Source of the DNA: Pedobacter hiemivivus
GTDB taxonomy: Bacteria; Bacteroidota; Bacteroidia; Sphingobacteriales; Sphingobacteriaceae
Direction: 5' to 3'
Assembly (NCBI RefSeq): GCF_004331685.1
Contig: NZ_SJSM01000007.1
Location: forward strand, 1 to 64,000
DNA length: 64,000 bases
The position numbers were made by a program, and so were the translations under genes. The notes below the pieces were generated by a model. It was not told the DNA's origin, ran no database searches, and saw only the letters and a list, made by a program, of their open reading frames with translations. Of this stretch, positions 44,082 through 53,256 are shown piece after piece. Position 1 is the first letter of the stretch. Each line of letters opens with the position of its first letter.

Positions 44082-44543
44082 ATGGCAGAAGTAACAAGAA
44101 TTACGGTAGAAGCAGCAACACATGTTCCCGTAGCAAAAAACAGGAAGAAGAATAAAGTAATCTTTTGGGTAGCAACAGGTATCATAGTACTTTGGGAGGG
44201 TATAATGCCGCTTGGAACCATGTTATTTGCTCCAGATTATCTGAATGCTGGTACAAAACCTTTGGGCTATCCAGATTATTTTGCCTATACACTTGTCATC
44301 TGTAAAGTACTTGGCGTTTTTGCCATTTCTTACCCTACAATACCAGCTAAGCTAAAGGAGTGGGCCTATGCAGGGCTTACATTTAATTTAATCTTTGCCC
44401 TCATCAGTCATGCCTGTGTAGATAAGAACATTAGTTTTATGCTATTGCCACTGGTGGTATTGGGTATCCTTGCTCTTTCTTACCGATATAACAATAAAAT
44501 TCAGCGTAATGGGGGTGTTCATAACATTTTCGGGGAATTGTAA
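44082..44543 (+). CDS. DoxX-like membrane protein
   Basis: 153 residues with four membrane helices (about 27-48, 71-90, 98-117, 121-140), the DoxX pattern with VICKVLGVFAISYPTIPAKLKEW in part. Small inner-membrane protein; relatives have been linked to redox or stress defence, not proven here. Divergent from the GlxA-type regulator, which probably controls it. It overlaps the next gene by 35 bases. Confidence 0.78.
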   Translation: MAEVTRITVEAATHVPVAKNRKKNKVIFWVATGIIVLWEGIMPLGTMLFAPDYLNAGTKPLGYPDYFAYTLVICKVLGVFAISYPTIPAKLKEWAYAGLTFNLIFALISHACVDKNISFMLLPLVVLGILALSYRYNNKIQRNGGVHNIFGEL

Positions 44544-44880
44544 AAAAGCGTTAAGCTTTTACCAAACCTGTTTTGGGGGACTATTGCAATTTGAGACTTT
44601 CGAAAAAGAAGTGCCTGGTTACACTGAAATGCCAGTTGTTCGTGGATCGCTAGTTTCTGACAGGGTAATTATTCACGGTTCGGATCTGGTGCACAACGAA
44701 GGAAGAAAACTTGGTAATTATATTTCTATTTTCTTGCACTGTAAAAGTACCTTTGATAGAAAAGAGCTTATTGAAAAACTGGAATTTGATCATCATAATT
44801 TTTCTCTAAATAATTATGATGATCAAAAACTAATTGAAGTCACTGATGCTTTTGATGTGAGGTGGATACTTGGCATTTAG
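44509..44880 (+). CDS. VOC-family protein, PhnB-like
   Basis: 123 residues from ATG 44509 (MGVFITFSGNCKKALSFYQ); the frame is open upstream, but only inside the DoxX gene. The fold is the PhnB-like vicinal oxygen chelate type with FGGLLQFETF and DAFDVRWILGI near the ends. Coupled to the DoxX gene by overlap. Enzymatic activity not predictable. Confidence 0.75.
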   Translation: MGVFITFSGNCKKALSFYQTCFGGLLQFETFEKEVPGYTEMPVVRGSLVSDRVIIHGSDLVHNEGRKLGNYISIFLHCKSTFDRKELIEKLEFDHHNFSLNNYDDQKLIEVTDAFDVRWILGI

Positions 44881-44893
44881 TGCTTGCTAAGAG

Positions 44894-45163
44894 TTATACA
44901 ACGGGCTTTGAAGCATTCAAGGCGTCGGGAGCCTTTTCTTCAACTGTTGTCTCTATAAGAGTGGATTTATCGATCTTTATTTCTTTTGAAAGTTTTTTTG
45001 CTAGTTGCTTTGACCCCTTTTCGATTTCTTTCGTTAGTTTTTTGGAATCCTGCCCCAGTTTACCTGTAATGGAAGTAAGCTCGTTGATCAGGTCTGATTT
45101 TATGGTATTTTTAATTGATTTTTGGGCTGATTTAACCAGCTTTTTTAATTTTTGTTTTTTCAT
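44894..45163 (-). CDS. Small lysine-rich helical protein
   Basis: 89 residues, about a quarter Lys. Pattern of hydrophobic residues every three to four positions (LTSITGKLGQDSKKLTKEIE) suggests a long amphipathic helix. No family recognised. Single gene, converging with the VOC gene. Confidence 0.5.
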   Translation of the reverse strand: MKKQKLKKLVKSAQKSIKNTIKSDLINELTSITGKLGQDSKKLTKEIEKGSKQLAKKLSKEIKIDKSTLIETTVEEKAPDALNASKPVV

Positions 45164-45324
45164 AATTTTGAAATTGTCGCTAAGTTAAGTCATGAAATAG
45201 TTAATTTAATATTATGTTTATGTTAAGTCGGTAGATTGTAATTAACATGAACAACAAAAGGATAAAAAAGAAAGCAAATGCTTAATGTCCAGTTCATAAT
45301 CCGTCCATACTTTTGTGTCAGATT

Positions 45325-45945
45325 ATGAAAGAATTATCTGATATGGATTTAATTGCGCTTCTCCACGTAGATGATCATCAGGCTTTTGCAGAACTGACGC
45401 GGAGGTACTGGCAGGATCTTTTTAGGCATGTTTGTGTGAAAATCAAAAACACAGAAGAAGCAAAGGATATCATTCAGGAGATCTTTTTGGGTGTCTGGAA
45501 AAATCGTGCTCAAATCCGTTGTGATGATCAGGGCCGCTTGTCTTCTTACTTGTACAAGTCAGCTAAGTATGCGTCGATAAATTATTTCACCAGGCCGGGC
45601 GTCGCCATCAGGGCTGTGGAGGTATTCGAAGAGATGTTGGCCTATCCGGCTGCTGCAAAGTCTGATGAAGGACTGTTGATCAAGGAATTGCATAGCGTAG
45701 TAGATGCTGAATTAAATGAACTCCCAGATCGCCTGCAACTACCATACCGACTGAGCAGGGAACAACATTTATCAATAAGAGAAATCGCGCTCCGCTTGTC
45801 GGTTTCCGAACAGACTGTCAAGAACAACATAACGGATGTCCTCAACCGGATCAGGTTCCGACTGGGGAAATACAACTCCGATCCTAACATTATTTTCATC
45901 ATCGCATCGCTCTCGGTACTGAGTAGTTATGAATTGATGTTTTGA
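45325..45945 (+). CDS. ECF RNA polymerase sigma factor, FecI-like
   Basis: 206 residues from ATG 45325. Sigma2 region (about 20-85, FRHVCVKIKNTEEAKDIIQEIF) and sigma4 region (about 130-185, LSIREIALRLSVSEQTVKNN) are present. Bacteroidetes encode many such factors next to FecR and SusC. TACTTTTG at 45308-45315 could be the -7 element. First gene of the locus that runs to 54.6 kb; it should drive susC when FecR is signalled. Confidence 0.93.
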   Translation: MKELSDMDLIALLHVDDHQAFAELTRRYWQDLFRHVCVKIKNTEEAKDIIQEIFLGVWKNRAQIRCDDQGRLSSYLYKSAKYASINYFTRPGVAIRAVEVFEEMLAYPAAAKSDEGLLIKELHSVVDAELNELPDRLQLPYRLSREQHLSIREIALRLSVSEQTVKNNITDVLNRIRFRLGKYNSDPNIIFIIASLSVLSSYELMF

Positions 45946-45996
45946 TAACATTCTCTTAAAGTACTACTAGTGCTCTTTTGTGATGTGTAGTGTAGG

Positions 45997-46905
45997 ATGT
46001 TAGAAAATAAAAGAGAGAAAGAACTCAAAGAAATCCTTAAAAGGTATATTAGTCATCAGGCTTCTCCTACTGAAGTGGAAGCCGTCGATCATTGGTACGA
46101 TCTGCTCGACGTATCGGAAGCGAAAATTCAGTCCCTGAGCCAAAGCAAACAACCAAAAATAAAATCATTGTACATTTGGACATCGGCTGCATGCATTTGC
46201 TTAATGACAGCTTTTGCCGCCTGGTTTTATGTCGGGCCTGGTGTAACTCCCCCTTTAGATATGCTCATCAGTACGGCTGCTACAGAACGTAAAGAAGTGA
46301 CATTGACAGATGGAACTGTCGTGATGCTAAATACCGGGACGGAACTGCTGGTTTCCGGAAACTTCGGGAAAGAGGAGCGAGGGGTGATGCTTAAAGGAGA
46401 AGCTTACTTCAAAGTGGCTAAAAACCCTCATAAGCCTTTCGTCATTCAATCCGGACAGCTTAGCACCAGGGTGCTTGGAACTGCATTCAATATTAGTGCC
46501 TATCCCGACAGGGAAAGGATTAAGATATCAGTGCTCACAGGTGTGGTAAGGGTATCGCAGGTGAAAGGTAAATCAGAGACGATCCTGGCTGACCAGATGA
46601 GTGCCAATCAGACGATCAGCTTTTTCAGAAAGACAGGGAAATTTGAAATGAATAGTGAAGATGCATTATTGATCACTTCCTGGAAAGACAATAAGTTATA
46701 TATCGACAATGCGTCGATAGCTGACATTGCGGAGCAACTTAAAGGTTTCTATCACCTGGAAGTAAAAGACCTGAGTCTGGCAAGTCGCAAAGATAGGTAC
46801 ACCATTCGTTTCAATAGAGAATCTATGAAGGCGGTACTGGAAATATTGACACAACTTACCAAAAGGGAGTTTGAATATGACAACAAGCAAATCACCATTA
46901 AATAA
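45997..46905 (+). CDS. FecR-family anti-sigma factor
   Basis: 302 residues: cytosolic N-terminal part (1-50) that binds sigma, one membrane helix (about 56-77), periplasmic FecR domain (EVTLTDGTVVMLNTGTEL, LKGEAYFKVAKNPHKPF) and a C-terminal DUF4974 domain (about 230-302). It transmits the signal from the STN domain of the SusC partner to the sigma factor. Confidence 0.94.
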   Translation: MLENKREKELKEILKRYISHQASPTEVEAVDHWYDLLDVSEAKIQSLSQSKQPKIKSLYIWTSAACICLMTAFAAWFYVGPGVTPPLDMLISTAATERKEVTLTDGTVVMLNTGTELLVSGNFGKEERGVMLKGEAYFKVAKNPHKPFVIQSGQLSTRVLGTAFNISAYPDRERIKISVLTGVVRVSQVKGKSETILADQMSANQTISFFRKTGKFEMNSEDALLITSWKDNKLYIDNASIADIAEQLKGFYHLEVKDLSLASRKDRYTIRFNRESMKAVLEILTQLTKREFEYDNKQITIK

Positions 46906-47030
46906 AACGCTATGTAAAAGATAGGATATGAAAAAACCGGATATGCGTCAACATCCCGGTTTCAGACGGAGCCCTGTAGCAGCGCTCCGGTATTTCAATG
47001 AATTCGTAAAACATTAAAAACAAATCAAAT
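46906..47030 (+). promoter_or_regulatory. fecR-susC spacer with two hairpins
   Basis: AAACCGG (46934-46940) pairs with CCGGTTT (46956-46962), and CGGAGC (46967-46972) with GCTCCG (46984-46989). No T run follows, so these may modulate mRNA stability or translation rather than end transcription. A sigma-dependent promoter for susC should also lie here; its consensus is not known to me. Confidence 0.35.
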
Positions 47031-50000
47031 ATGCAAAATTTTTACCCGGGTTGCAAATACCCGCTATGGTCATTATTTAATCTAAAAATGAAGTTAACGA
47101 TAGCCCTTCTCTTTTTTTCTAACTTGCTCATCTATGCTGGTCCCATCTCGGGACAATCGATGCATGAAGTAAAGATCAGCCTGTTTGCCAAGGAAATGCC
47201 GATTCAGGAAGTAATTAGCTTGATTGAAAAACAAAGTCATTTTGTTATTGGCTACAAAAACATGGAAGCCATGCAGCATAGAAATATTACCATCGATGTA
47301 AAAGGAAAATCCATCGCAGCGATCTTGAATGAGTTGATGGCACCGGCAAGTATTGAAATCAAACAAATCAGCGATAAATACATCATCATTAATCCCAAGA
47401 GGAACCTGGTACCGACTGTTATATCTGGAGTGATAAAGGATAAAAGAACTGGTAAGACCATTCCTGGTGTCAGCATCAAGGTAAAGGGTACTATGATTGG
47501 TACTCAAACTGATATTGATGGTGTTTACAGTCTTTCTGTTAAAGAAGACAGACAACGTTTTACCCTGGTGGTTTCCTACATCGGCTACAAGTCGCAGGAA
47601 TTTAACTTCGAGCGTTCTGTAGCCAATATGAATCAGAATGTACAAATGGAAGAAGATCGCCTGGGGCTGGATGAGGTGGTCGTAACTGGTCAGGGTATTG
47701 ATGTGAGCAAACGCCGTCTTTCGACCAATGTGGTCAGTATTAGTGGTGCAGATATTGAAAAAACGCCAGGCAGTCGCATCGATCAGCTGCTGCAGTCGAA
47801 ATTGCCAAATGCTCAGATCAGGCTCACCGGCGGACAGGCAGGTTCTACCTCTATCATACGCGCACGTGGTGTGGTCTCCGCATTCATGAATTCTACCCCG
47901 GTAGTATATGTGGATGGGGTTCGTATGGATAACTTGAATACGCCATCAACATTGGGAGGTGGTGCTGCTTCTGGTGCAGGGGTAAGTGCATTGGCAGATA
48001 TCCCGATGGACAACATCGAGAAGATTGAATATATTAACGGTGGCGCGGCCACTACTTTATATGGTTCGGATGCAGCCAACGGGGTGATCCAGATCATTAC
48101 CAAAAAAGGTGGTTCAGAACGCACAGCAATCACTGTAAATGTTGAAGTAGGGCCAGAAGCTTCTACGAATGATTTCTTGCATTTCAAAAGAACGAAGTAT
48201 ATGCTTTTTGAAAGCGGCATGTTTCAAAAATACAATGTTGGTATCAACGGTAGTAAAGGTGGTTTGGGATATAGTTTTACTGGTGGTTACCTAAACAGCT
48301 CTGGCGTGCAGATCATGGACCAGAACGCGAATAGGCGAATCGACATGCGCTCCGGATTTAGAGCTAATATTGGCGATAAGGTAACTTACGAAAGCAGTTT
48401 TACGTTCGTCAACAATAGTTTCAAAAGAAGCAGAAATGGTAATCAAGGTGGATATACAGGTCTTTGGTTCCTGGAAAGCGGCGCTTCAAAAATTAGTGGT
48501 CCGCTTAAAAAACCGATGATCGATGACTTAAGTGAGGCAGATTTCCAAACATTGAAAGCTTATGTGAGGGAAGCCGAACGTTTGCAGGATAATGAGATTG
48601 TGGTGAACCGTTTTCAGACTTCTCAAACATTCAATTACCGTCCTGTGGAAAGCTTAATGATCAAGGCAGTAGGGGGTATCGACTATCGCACTACCAGAAA
48701 TAAGGTAATTACAACCAATCAATACATCACGCACACCACGGGCAATCCGAGCACAGCTGGTGGAAGCATCAGTAATGCCGATAGAAAATACTGGGGTCTG
48801 ACGCTGGAGCTGAACGGGCAACACAAAGCTGAACTGGGTGATTTCTCTTTCGTTACGACTTTCGGCGGACAACTTTTCCGAAATGAGGACCGTCAGGTAG
48901 CTTACAATGGTACTAATGTAAGAGATGGTATGCGCGACATTAGTAAGGTTGGCGCAACTACTTCCAATGAGGTGCTGACTGAAGTTGTCAATTACGGACT
49001 TTACGTTCAGGAGAATTTGGGTTTCAAAAACAAGTTTTTTATTGATCTTGGTTTAAGGGGCGATGGAAATACCGCTTTCGGTAAAGAAGTAGGTGTGCAA
49101 TATTATCCTAAAGTTGGTTTCGCTTACATCCCTACTGCCGAGCCTGGCTTTAAGGATGCGCTTCCTTTCATTTCATCAGCGAAGCTGAGAGGTAGTTATG
49201 GTTTGGCTGGAAATTTCCCTCCGCCCTTCAGAAATGAAAGACTTATAGATTTCGCAAGTTACCTGGGCGCATTAGGCGCTTCTTTGGGTACACCTAAAGT
49301 GGATTTGAAACCGGAGAAAACGGCTACCCTGGAGCTTGGTCTGGACCTCGGTTTATTAGAGGATCGACTGGTATTGAGCGCGGGAATTTACCATAGTATT
49401 ACCAAAGATGCCTTGTTCACTGTGCCTGCCACACCTTCTACAGGTGAGATTGCCACCATCAGAAACGTAGGTGAAATACTAAACAGAGGTGTAGAGTTAA
49501 GCATGAACGCTACTCCTGTAAAGACCAAAGACCTCTCTCTTTCCGTAAATGTATCGGTAAATACTGCTTATAACAGGGTCTTGAATTCCATGGGTAGTCC
49601 ACCTTTCAATTTGAACGGCTTCAGCGAACGTACCATCCAGACGGTAGTGCAGGAAGGCTTCCCTGTAGGATTCATCCGTGCTGGTACTGGTACCTTTGGT
49701 GCAGACGGTGTGATGGATTCAACTACACCGCTGCAATTTTTGGGCAGTACCATTCCTGATCTATACGGTAGCATGGGCCTTAACTTCCAATTTAAAGATT
49801 TCAATTTCTTTGCCAATGCCGATTATCAATCGGGTGCATACGCAAGCAACTGGGATAAGCAGTTCCGATTTAATTATGGTGCTGGCAACGAAGGAATACC
49901 TCAGGGAGAGATCGATAAAAATGGAAGGGCCAACTGGCTCAACTTTACCAATATGTTCGTAGAGAAAACAGATTTCATTAAAGTGCGGACCATCGGTGCC

Positions 50001-50222
50001 AGCTATCTTTTCCTTGGTCCTAAATTGGGCAAAACCATCAAAAACCTAACGCTTGGTTTCAGTGTAACTAACCCGCTAAATTTCGCTACTTCTTCTTTCG
50101 ATCCGGAGAATACCACCAGTGGGAGTGCACAGGGACAAGGTAGAGCAACTACAGGTGGGGTCTCTTATGCAACTTACTCTGCTCCACGTCAATTTTTAGG
50201 TTCTGTTAAAGTTAATTTCTAA
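47031..50222 (+). CDS. SusC/RagA TonB-dependent receptor with STN domain
   Basis: 1063 residues. Signal peptide about 20-42 (ATG at residue 20 is the alternative start), STN domain about 48-118 (signal input for FecR), carboxypeptidase-regulatory-like domain about 129-210 (GKTIPGVSIKVKG), TonB-box region and plug about 213-345 (LDEVVVTGQGID), then the 22-strand barrel ending FLGSVKVNF. It imports large or scarce substrates with its SusD lid across the outer membrane using TonB energy. The STN plus sigma/FecR pair mean substrate-induced expression. Stop overlaps the SusD start (TAATG). Confidence 0.95.
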   Translation: MQNFYPGCKYPLWSLFNLKMKLTIALLFFSNLLIYAGPISGQSMHEVKISLFAKEMPIQEVISLIEKQSHFVIGYKNMEAMQHRNITIDVKGKSIAAILNELMAPASIEIKQISDKYIIINPKRNLVPTVISGVIKDKRTGKTIPGVSIKVKGTMIGTQTDIDGVYSLSVKEDRQRFTLVVSYIGYKSQEFNFERSVANMNQNVQMEEDRLGLDEVVVTGQGIDVSKRRLSTNVVSISGADIEKTPGSRIDQLLQSKLPNAQIRLTGGQAGSTSIIRARGVVSAFMNSTPVVYVDGVRMDNLNTPSTLGGGAASGAGVSALADIPMDNIEKIEYINGGAATTLYGSDAANGVIQIITKKGGSERTAITVNVEVGPEASTNDFLHFKRTKYMLFESGMFQKYNVGINGSKGGLGYSFTGGYLNSSGVQIMDQNANRRIDMRSGFRANIGDKVTYESSFTFVNNSFKRSRNGNQGGYTGLWFLESGASKISGPLKKPMIDDLSEADFQTLKAYVREAERLQDNEIVVNRFQTSQTFNYRPVESLMIKAVGGIDYRTTRNKVITTNQYITHTTGNPSTAGGSISNADRKYWGLTLELNGQHKAELGDFSFVTTFGGQLFRNEDRQVAYNGTNVRDGMRDISKVGATTSNEVLTEVVNYGLYVQENLGFKNKFFIDLGLRGDGNTAFGKEVGVQYYPKVGFAYIPTAEPGFKDALPFISSAKLRGSYGLAGNFPPPFRNERLIDFASYLGALGASLGTPKVDLKPEKTATLELGLDLGLLEDRLVLSAGIYHSITKDALFTVPATPSTGEIATIRNVGEILNRGVELSMNATPVKTKDLSLSVNVSVNTAYNRVLNSMGSPPFNLNGFSERTIQTVVQEGFPVGFIRAGTGTFGADGVMDSTTPLQFLGSTIPDLYGSMGLNFQFKDFNFFANADYQSGAYASNWDKQFRFNYGAGNEGIPQGEIDKNGRANWLNFTNMFVEKTDFIKVRTIGASYLFLGPKLGKTIKNLTLGFSVTNPLNFATSSFDPENTTSGSAQGQGRATTGGVSYATYSAPRQFLGSVKVNF

Positions 50223-51664
50223 TGTTCATTAAGATGAAAAAATATATGTTTTATCCTGCATTGGCCCTGGTGCTGATGCTGGGCAGTTGTGAGTTGGTCG
50301 AAGTTGAAAACCCAAATGTTAAGGAAGATAGCTTCATTGGTTCAGGTAATTCAGCAGTTGAATGGACGGATGGCATGCGCCGCCAAATGAGTTTGATGGT
50401 GGCCTCAAACACGGAATTTACTGAACTGGTGTCCGATAATTATTTCAACAACTACACGGCAAGTAGTAAGGTATTCGATATCCCTCAAATCAATTTCTTT
50501 GACCAGGATGTTGCCAATATCCAGGCAGGGATTCACCGTACCATGGAGATGTGCGATTACGGACTTACCAAAGTATTGCCTGCCGATGCTGGATCTAAAC
50601 CACTGCAGCGCGCTGAACTGCTGATGTACAAGGCTTACACACACCTGCTGGCTGCGGAGCTTTTTGTAGGAATGCCTGCGACAGTCTTAGGTGAAGTGCT
50701 TTCCCCGCAAGTACACCGTAATACTGCGATTACTTTATTAAATGATGCGCAGCCCTTGTTTACAGAAGCCAATGATCGCCTGGTGTGTGCACTGCTCCGC
50801 GCCCGGGCTTATTATGGCTTGGGAAATGCAGCTCAGGCCCGCACTGAAGCAAACACTGCCATCCAGAATCCGCTTTTGCTCAGACAAGTATTGTATGGTA
50901 CAACGAATGGACCAGGTAATGGTTTCCAGGCCAATATCTTCACAACAAGCGGTGCAAATCCTTTTGCACCACTTCCCAGACTCGATTTCCTGGATCCTAA
51001 GTACTTCAATACCAACCAAACTGCAGCGCTGGACCAAAAACCCATCGCGATCGCCAAAGCTGAAGAAGCTTACCTGATCATCGCTGAGGCAATGGTGTCT
51101 TCAAATGATTTGAGCGGCGCCAGGACTACCTTAAAAAATATGCTGACAGAATGCGTTTCCAAAAGGGCAACGACCAGTCTGAGCGATAAAGCGGAGACCC
51201 GCAACGGGGGCAATAAGGTGTATCCGGTAACTGCTATGAAAGTGAAATTTGATGCTGCATCTGCTGAGAAAGATGGATACATCCTCAACAGACAAACCGG
51301 CAATATCACTGCTTATCAGGTTTCTGGTACTAAAGTCATCGCTGCGGAGATTGATGCAGCAAATACACAGGATGAAATGCTGTATCTGGTATACTTGCTT
51401 AGACAAGAGGTCTTTATGGCAGAAGGTCGCCGGATGACAGACCTCGGTATCCGCTTCCCCGTATCTGAGCGCGAGCGACTGGGCAATAGCAACGTGAAAC
51501 CTGAACACACGCAAGCAATCATGCCGTCCTTTATCCCTAAAAACCGTGAAATGGACGATTTCGAAATCAATGCTGCGACAGGTGTGGTGACCATAAAGCA
51601 CGACATGAACAAAGTACTGGTACAGCACAAAACGGCCGCTGGTATCATGCCATTTATCAATTAA
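50222..51664 (+). CDS. SusD/RagB-like outer-membrane lipoprotein
   Basis: 480 residues with lipoprotein signal (LGSC, Cys22 of the longer form) and helical TPR-like build (AYTHLLAAELFVGMPATV, RARAYYGLGNAAQARTEANT). It forms the extracellular lid of the SusC barrel and binds the substrate. It belongs to a divergent SusD branch with little likeness to the starch-binding type. ATG 50234 (MKKYMF) is an alternative start. Confidence 0.88.
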   Translation: MFIKMKKYMFYPALALVLMLGSCELVEVENPNVKEDSFIGSGNSAVEWTDGMRRQMSLMVASNTEFTELVSDNYFNNYTASSKVFDIPQINFFDQDVANIQAGIHRTMEMCDYGLTKVLPADAGSKPLQRAELLMYKAYTHLLAAELFVGMPATVLGEVLSPQVHRNTAITLLNDAQPLFTEANDRLVCALLRARAYYGLGNAAQARTEANTAIQNPLLLRQVLYGTTNGPGNGFQANIFTTSGANPFAPLPRLDFLDPKYFNTNQTAALDQKPIAIAKAEEAYLIIAEAMVSSNDLSGARTTLKNMLTECVSKRATTSLSDKAETRNGGNKVYPVTAMKVKFDAASAEKDGYILNRQTGNITAYQVSGTKVIAAEIDAANTQDEMLYLVYLLRQEVFMAEGRRMTDLGIRFPVSERERLGNSNVKPEHTQAIMPSFIPKNREMDDFEINAATGVVTIKHDMNKVLVQHKTAAGIMPFIN

Positions 51665-51675
51665 ATACGTTCTTT

Positions 51676-53256
51676 ATGAAAAGTTTAATATTAATTGCAT
51701 TAGCCACCGTTTTCAGCACGGGGCTATATGCTCAGGATAAAGTGAAAGGCTTCGTTTACCACGATGCCAATAACAATGGAAAGAAAGATGCGAAGGAAAC
51801 TGGCATCGCCAAGGTTGCGGTAAGCAATGGCGTACAGGTAACACTTACGGATGAAAAAGGCCGCTACGAATTGCCTATTGGAAATGACAACGGTATTTTT
51901 GTTATCAAACCGAGCGGCTACCGCATTCCCCTCAATGCGGATAACCTGCCTAAGTTTTATTACCTGCACAAACCGATGGGCTCTCCGTCTACACTGGAGT
52001 TTAAGGGAGTGTCGCCGACGGGCCCGCTTCCTAAATCGGTAGACTTTGGCTTGCTGCCACAAAAAGAGGCAGATGATTATACAGCTTTGATTTTTGGTGA
52101 CCCTCAGGCTTATACGGCAAGGGAGATGGAGTTCTTCGAAAAAGGGATCATTGCGGAGGTTGCAGGTATTAAGGACGTGGCCTTTGGTTTAAGTTTGGGA
52201 GATTTGGTAGGTAACGACCTTAACTTGCACCAGCCTTACATCAAAGCAATCAAAAAAGTGGGATTGCCTTGGTACAACCTGATCGGGAATCATGATATGA
52301 ATTTTGATGTAAAAGTTGATTCTTTATCGGATGAAACTTATGAAGCAAATTTCGGTCCGGCCAATTATGCCTTCAATTATGGTAAGGTACATTACATCAT
52401 ACTTGACGATGTTCTGTATCCGAATCCTCGTATCGGAAAGGGTTATTTGGGTGGTTTCCGTAAGGACCAACTGGATTTTGTGGAGAATGATCTGAAGTTA
52501 GTAGGTAAAGATCAGCTGATAGTACTTGCTTTTCACATTCCCCTGGAGCACCAGAACGGAAATGTATTTCGTCCGGAGGATCGTCAGCGCTTATTTGATC
52601 TGTTAAAGGATTATCCTAATACACTTTCGTTATCGGCGCACATGCATACACAGTCGCAGATTTTTTACGGAAAAAAAGAGGGCTGGAGTCAGGAAAAGCC
52701 ACATCATGAGTACAATGCGGGTACAACTTCCGGCGATTGGTACTCTGGTCAGCTTAATGAGCAAGGAGTTCCTGCTGCAACTATGCGAGATGGTACACCT
52801 AAAGGGTATGCATTTATTCATTTCAAAGGCAATCAGTATGTGATTGATTATAAAGTGGCAGGCAAAGATAAATCTTACCAGATCGAAGTTTTTCATCCAA
52901 AAGTAGTAGGTCAGGGCAAAAGTACCAGAGCAGGTATTTACGCCAATTTCTTTATGGGCTATCGTACCGATTTGGTAGAATGCCGTATAGGTAATGGTAA
53001 ATGGGAGAAGATGAGTCCCGCAAATGCTGCAGATCCTGCCTACCTGGCTGAATTGCACCCCTGGGATACTTCAGAGGAGTTACTAGCGGGAAGAAGACCA
53101 ACCAATGCAACGGATAGTCCACATTTGTGGAGAATGTCAATTGCGACTGATCTGCCGATTGGTACGCATGTTATAGAAGTGCGTGCAACGGATCGTTATG
53201 GTCGTACACATACGCAGAAAAGTATTTACAGAATTGAAAAAGCTAAAGAATTGTAA
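51676..53256 (+). CDS. Secreted calcineurin-like phosphoesterase with N- and C-terminal accessory domains
   Basis: 526 residues, signal peptide 1-19. Order: SdrD-B-like N domain (about 22-125, GFVYHDANNNGKKDAKETG), catalytic metallophosphoesterase core (D142, GDLVGND at 175-181, GNHD at 204-207, later AFHIP and AHMH) and a C-terminal beta domain. All metal ligands look intact. It removes phosphate from, or cleaves, extracellular or periplasmic phosphoesters. 12 bases after susD; the stop overlaps the next ATG. Confidence 0.9.
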   Translation: MKSLILIALATVFSTGLYAQDKVKGFVYHDANNNGKKDAKETGIAKVAVSNGVQVTLTDEKGRYELPIGNDNGIFVIKPSGYRIPLNADNLPKFYYLHKPMGSPSTLEFKGVSPTGPLPKSVDFGLLPQKEADDYTALIFGDPQAYTAREMEFFEKGIIAEVAGIKDVAFGLSLGDLVGNDLNLHQPYIKAIKKVGLPWYNLIGNHDMNFDVKVDSLSDETYEANFGPANYAFNYGKVHYIILDDVLYPNPRIGKGYLGGFRKDQLDFVENDLKLVGKDQLIVLAFHIPLEHQNGNVFRPEDRQRLFDLLKDYPNTLSLSAHMHTQSQIFYGKKEGWSQEKPHHEYNAGTTSGDWYSGQLNEQGVPAATMRDGTPKGYAFIHFKGNQYVIDYKVAGKDKSYQIEVFHPKVVGQGKSTRAGIYANFFMGYRTDLVECRIGNGKWEKMSPANAADPAYLAELHPWDTSEELLAGRRPTNATDSPHLWRMSIATDLPIGTHVIEVRATDRYGRTHTQKSIYRIEKAKEL

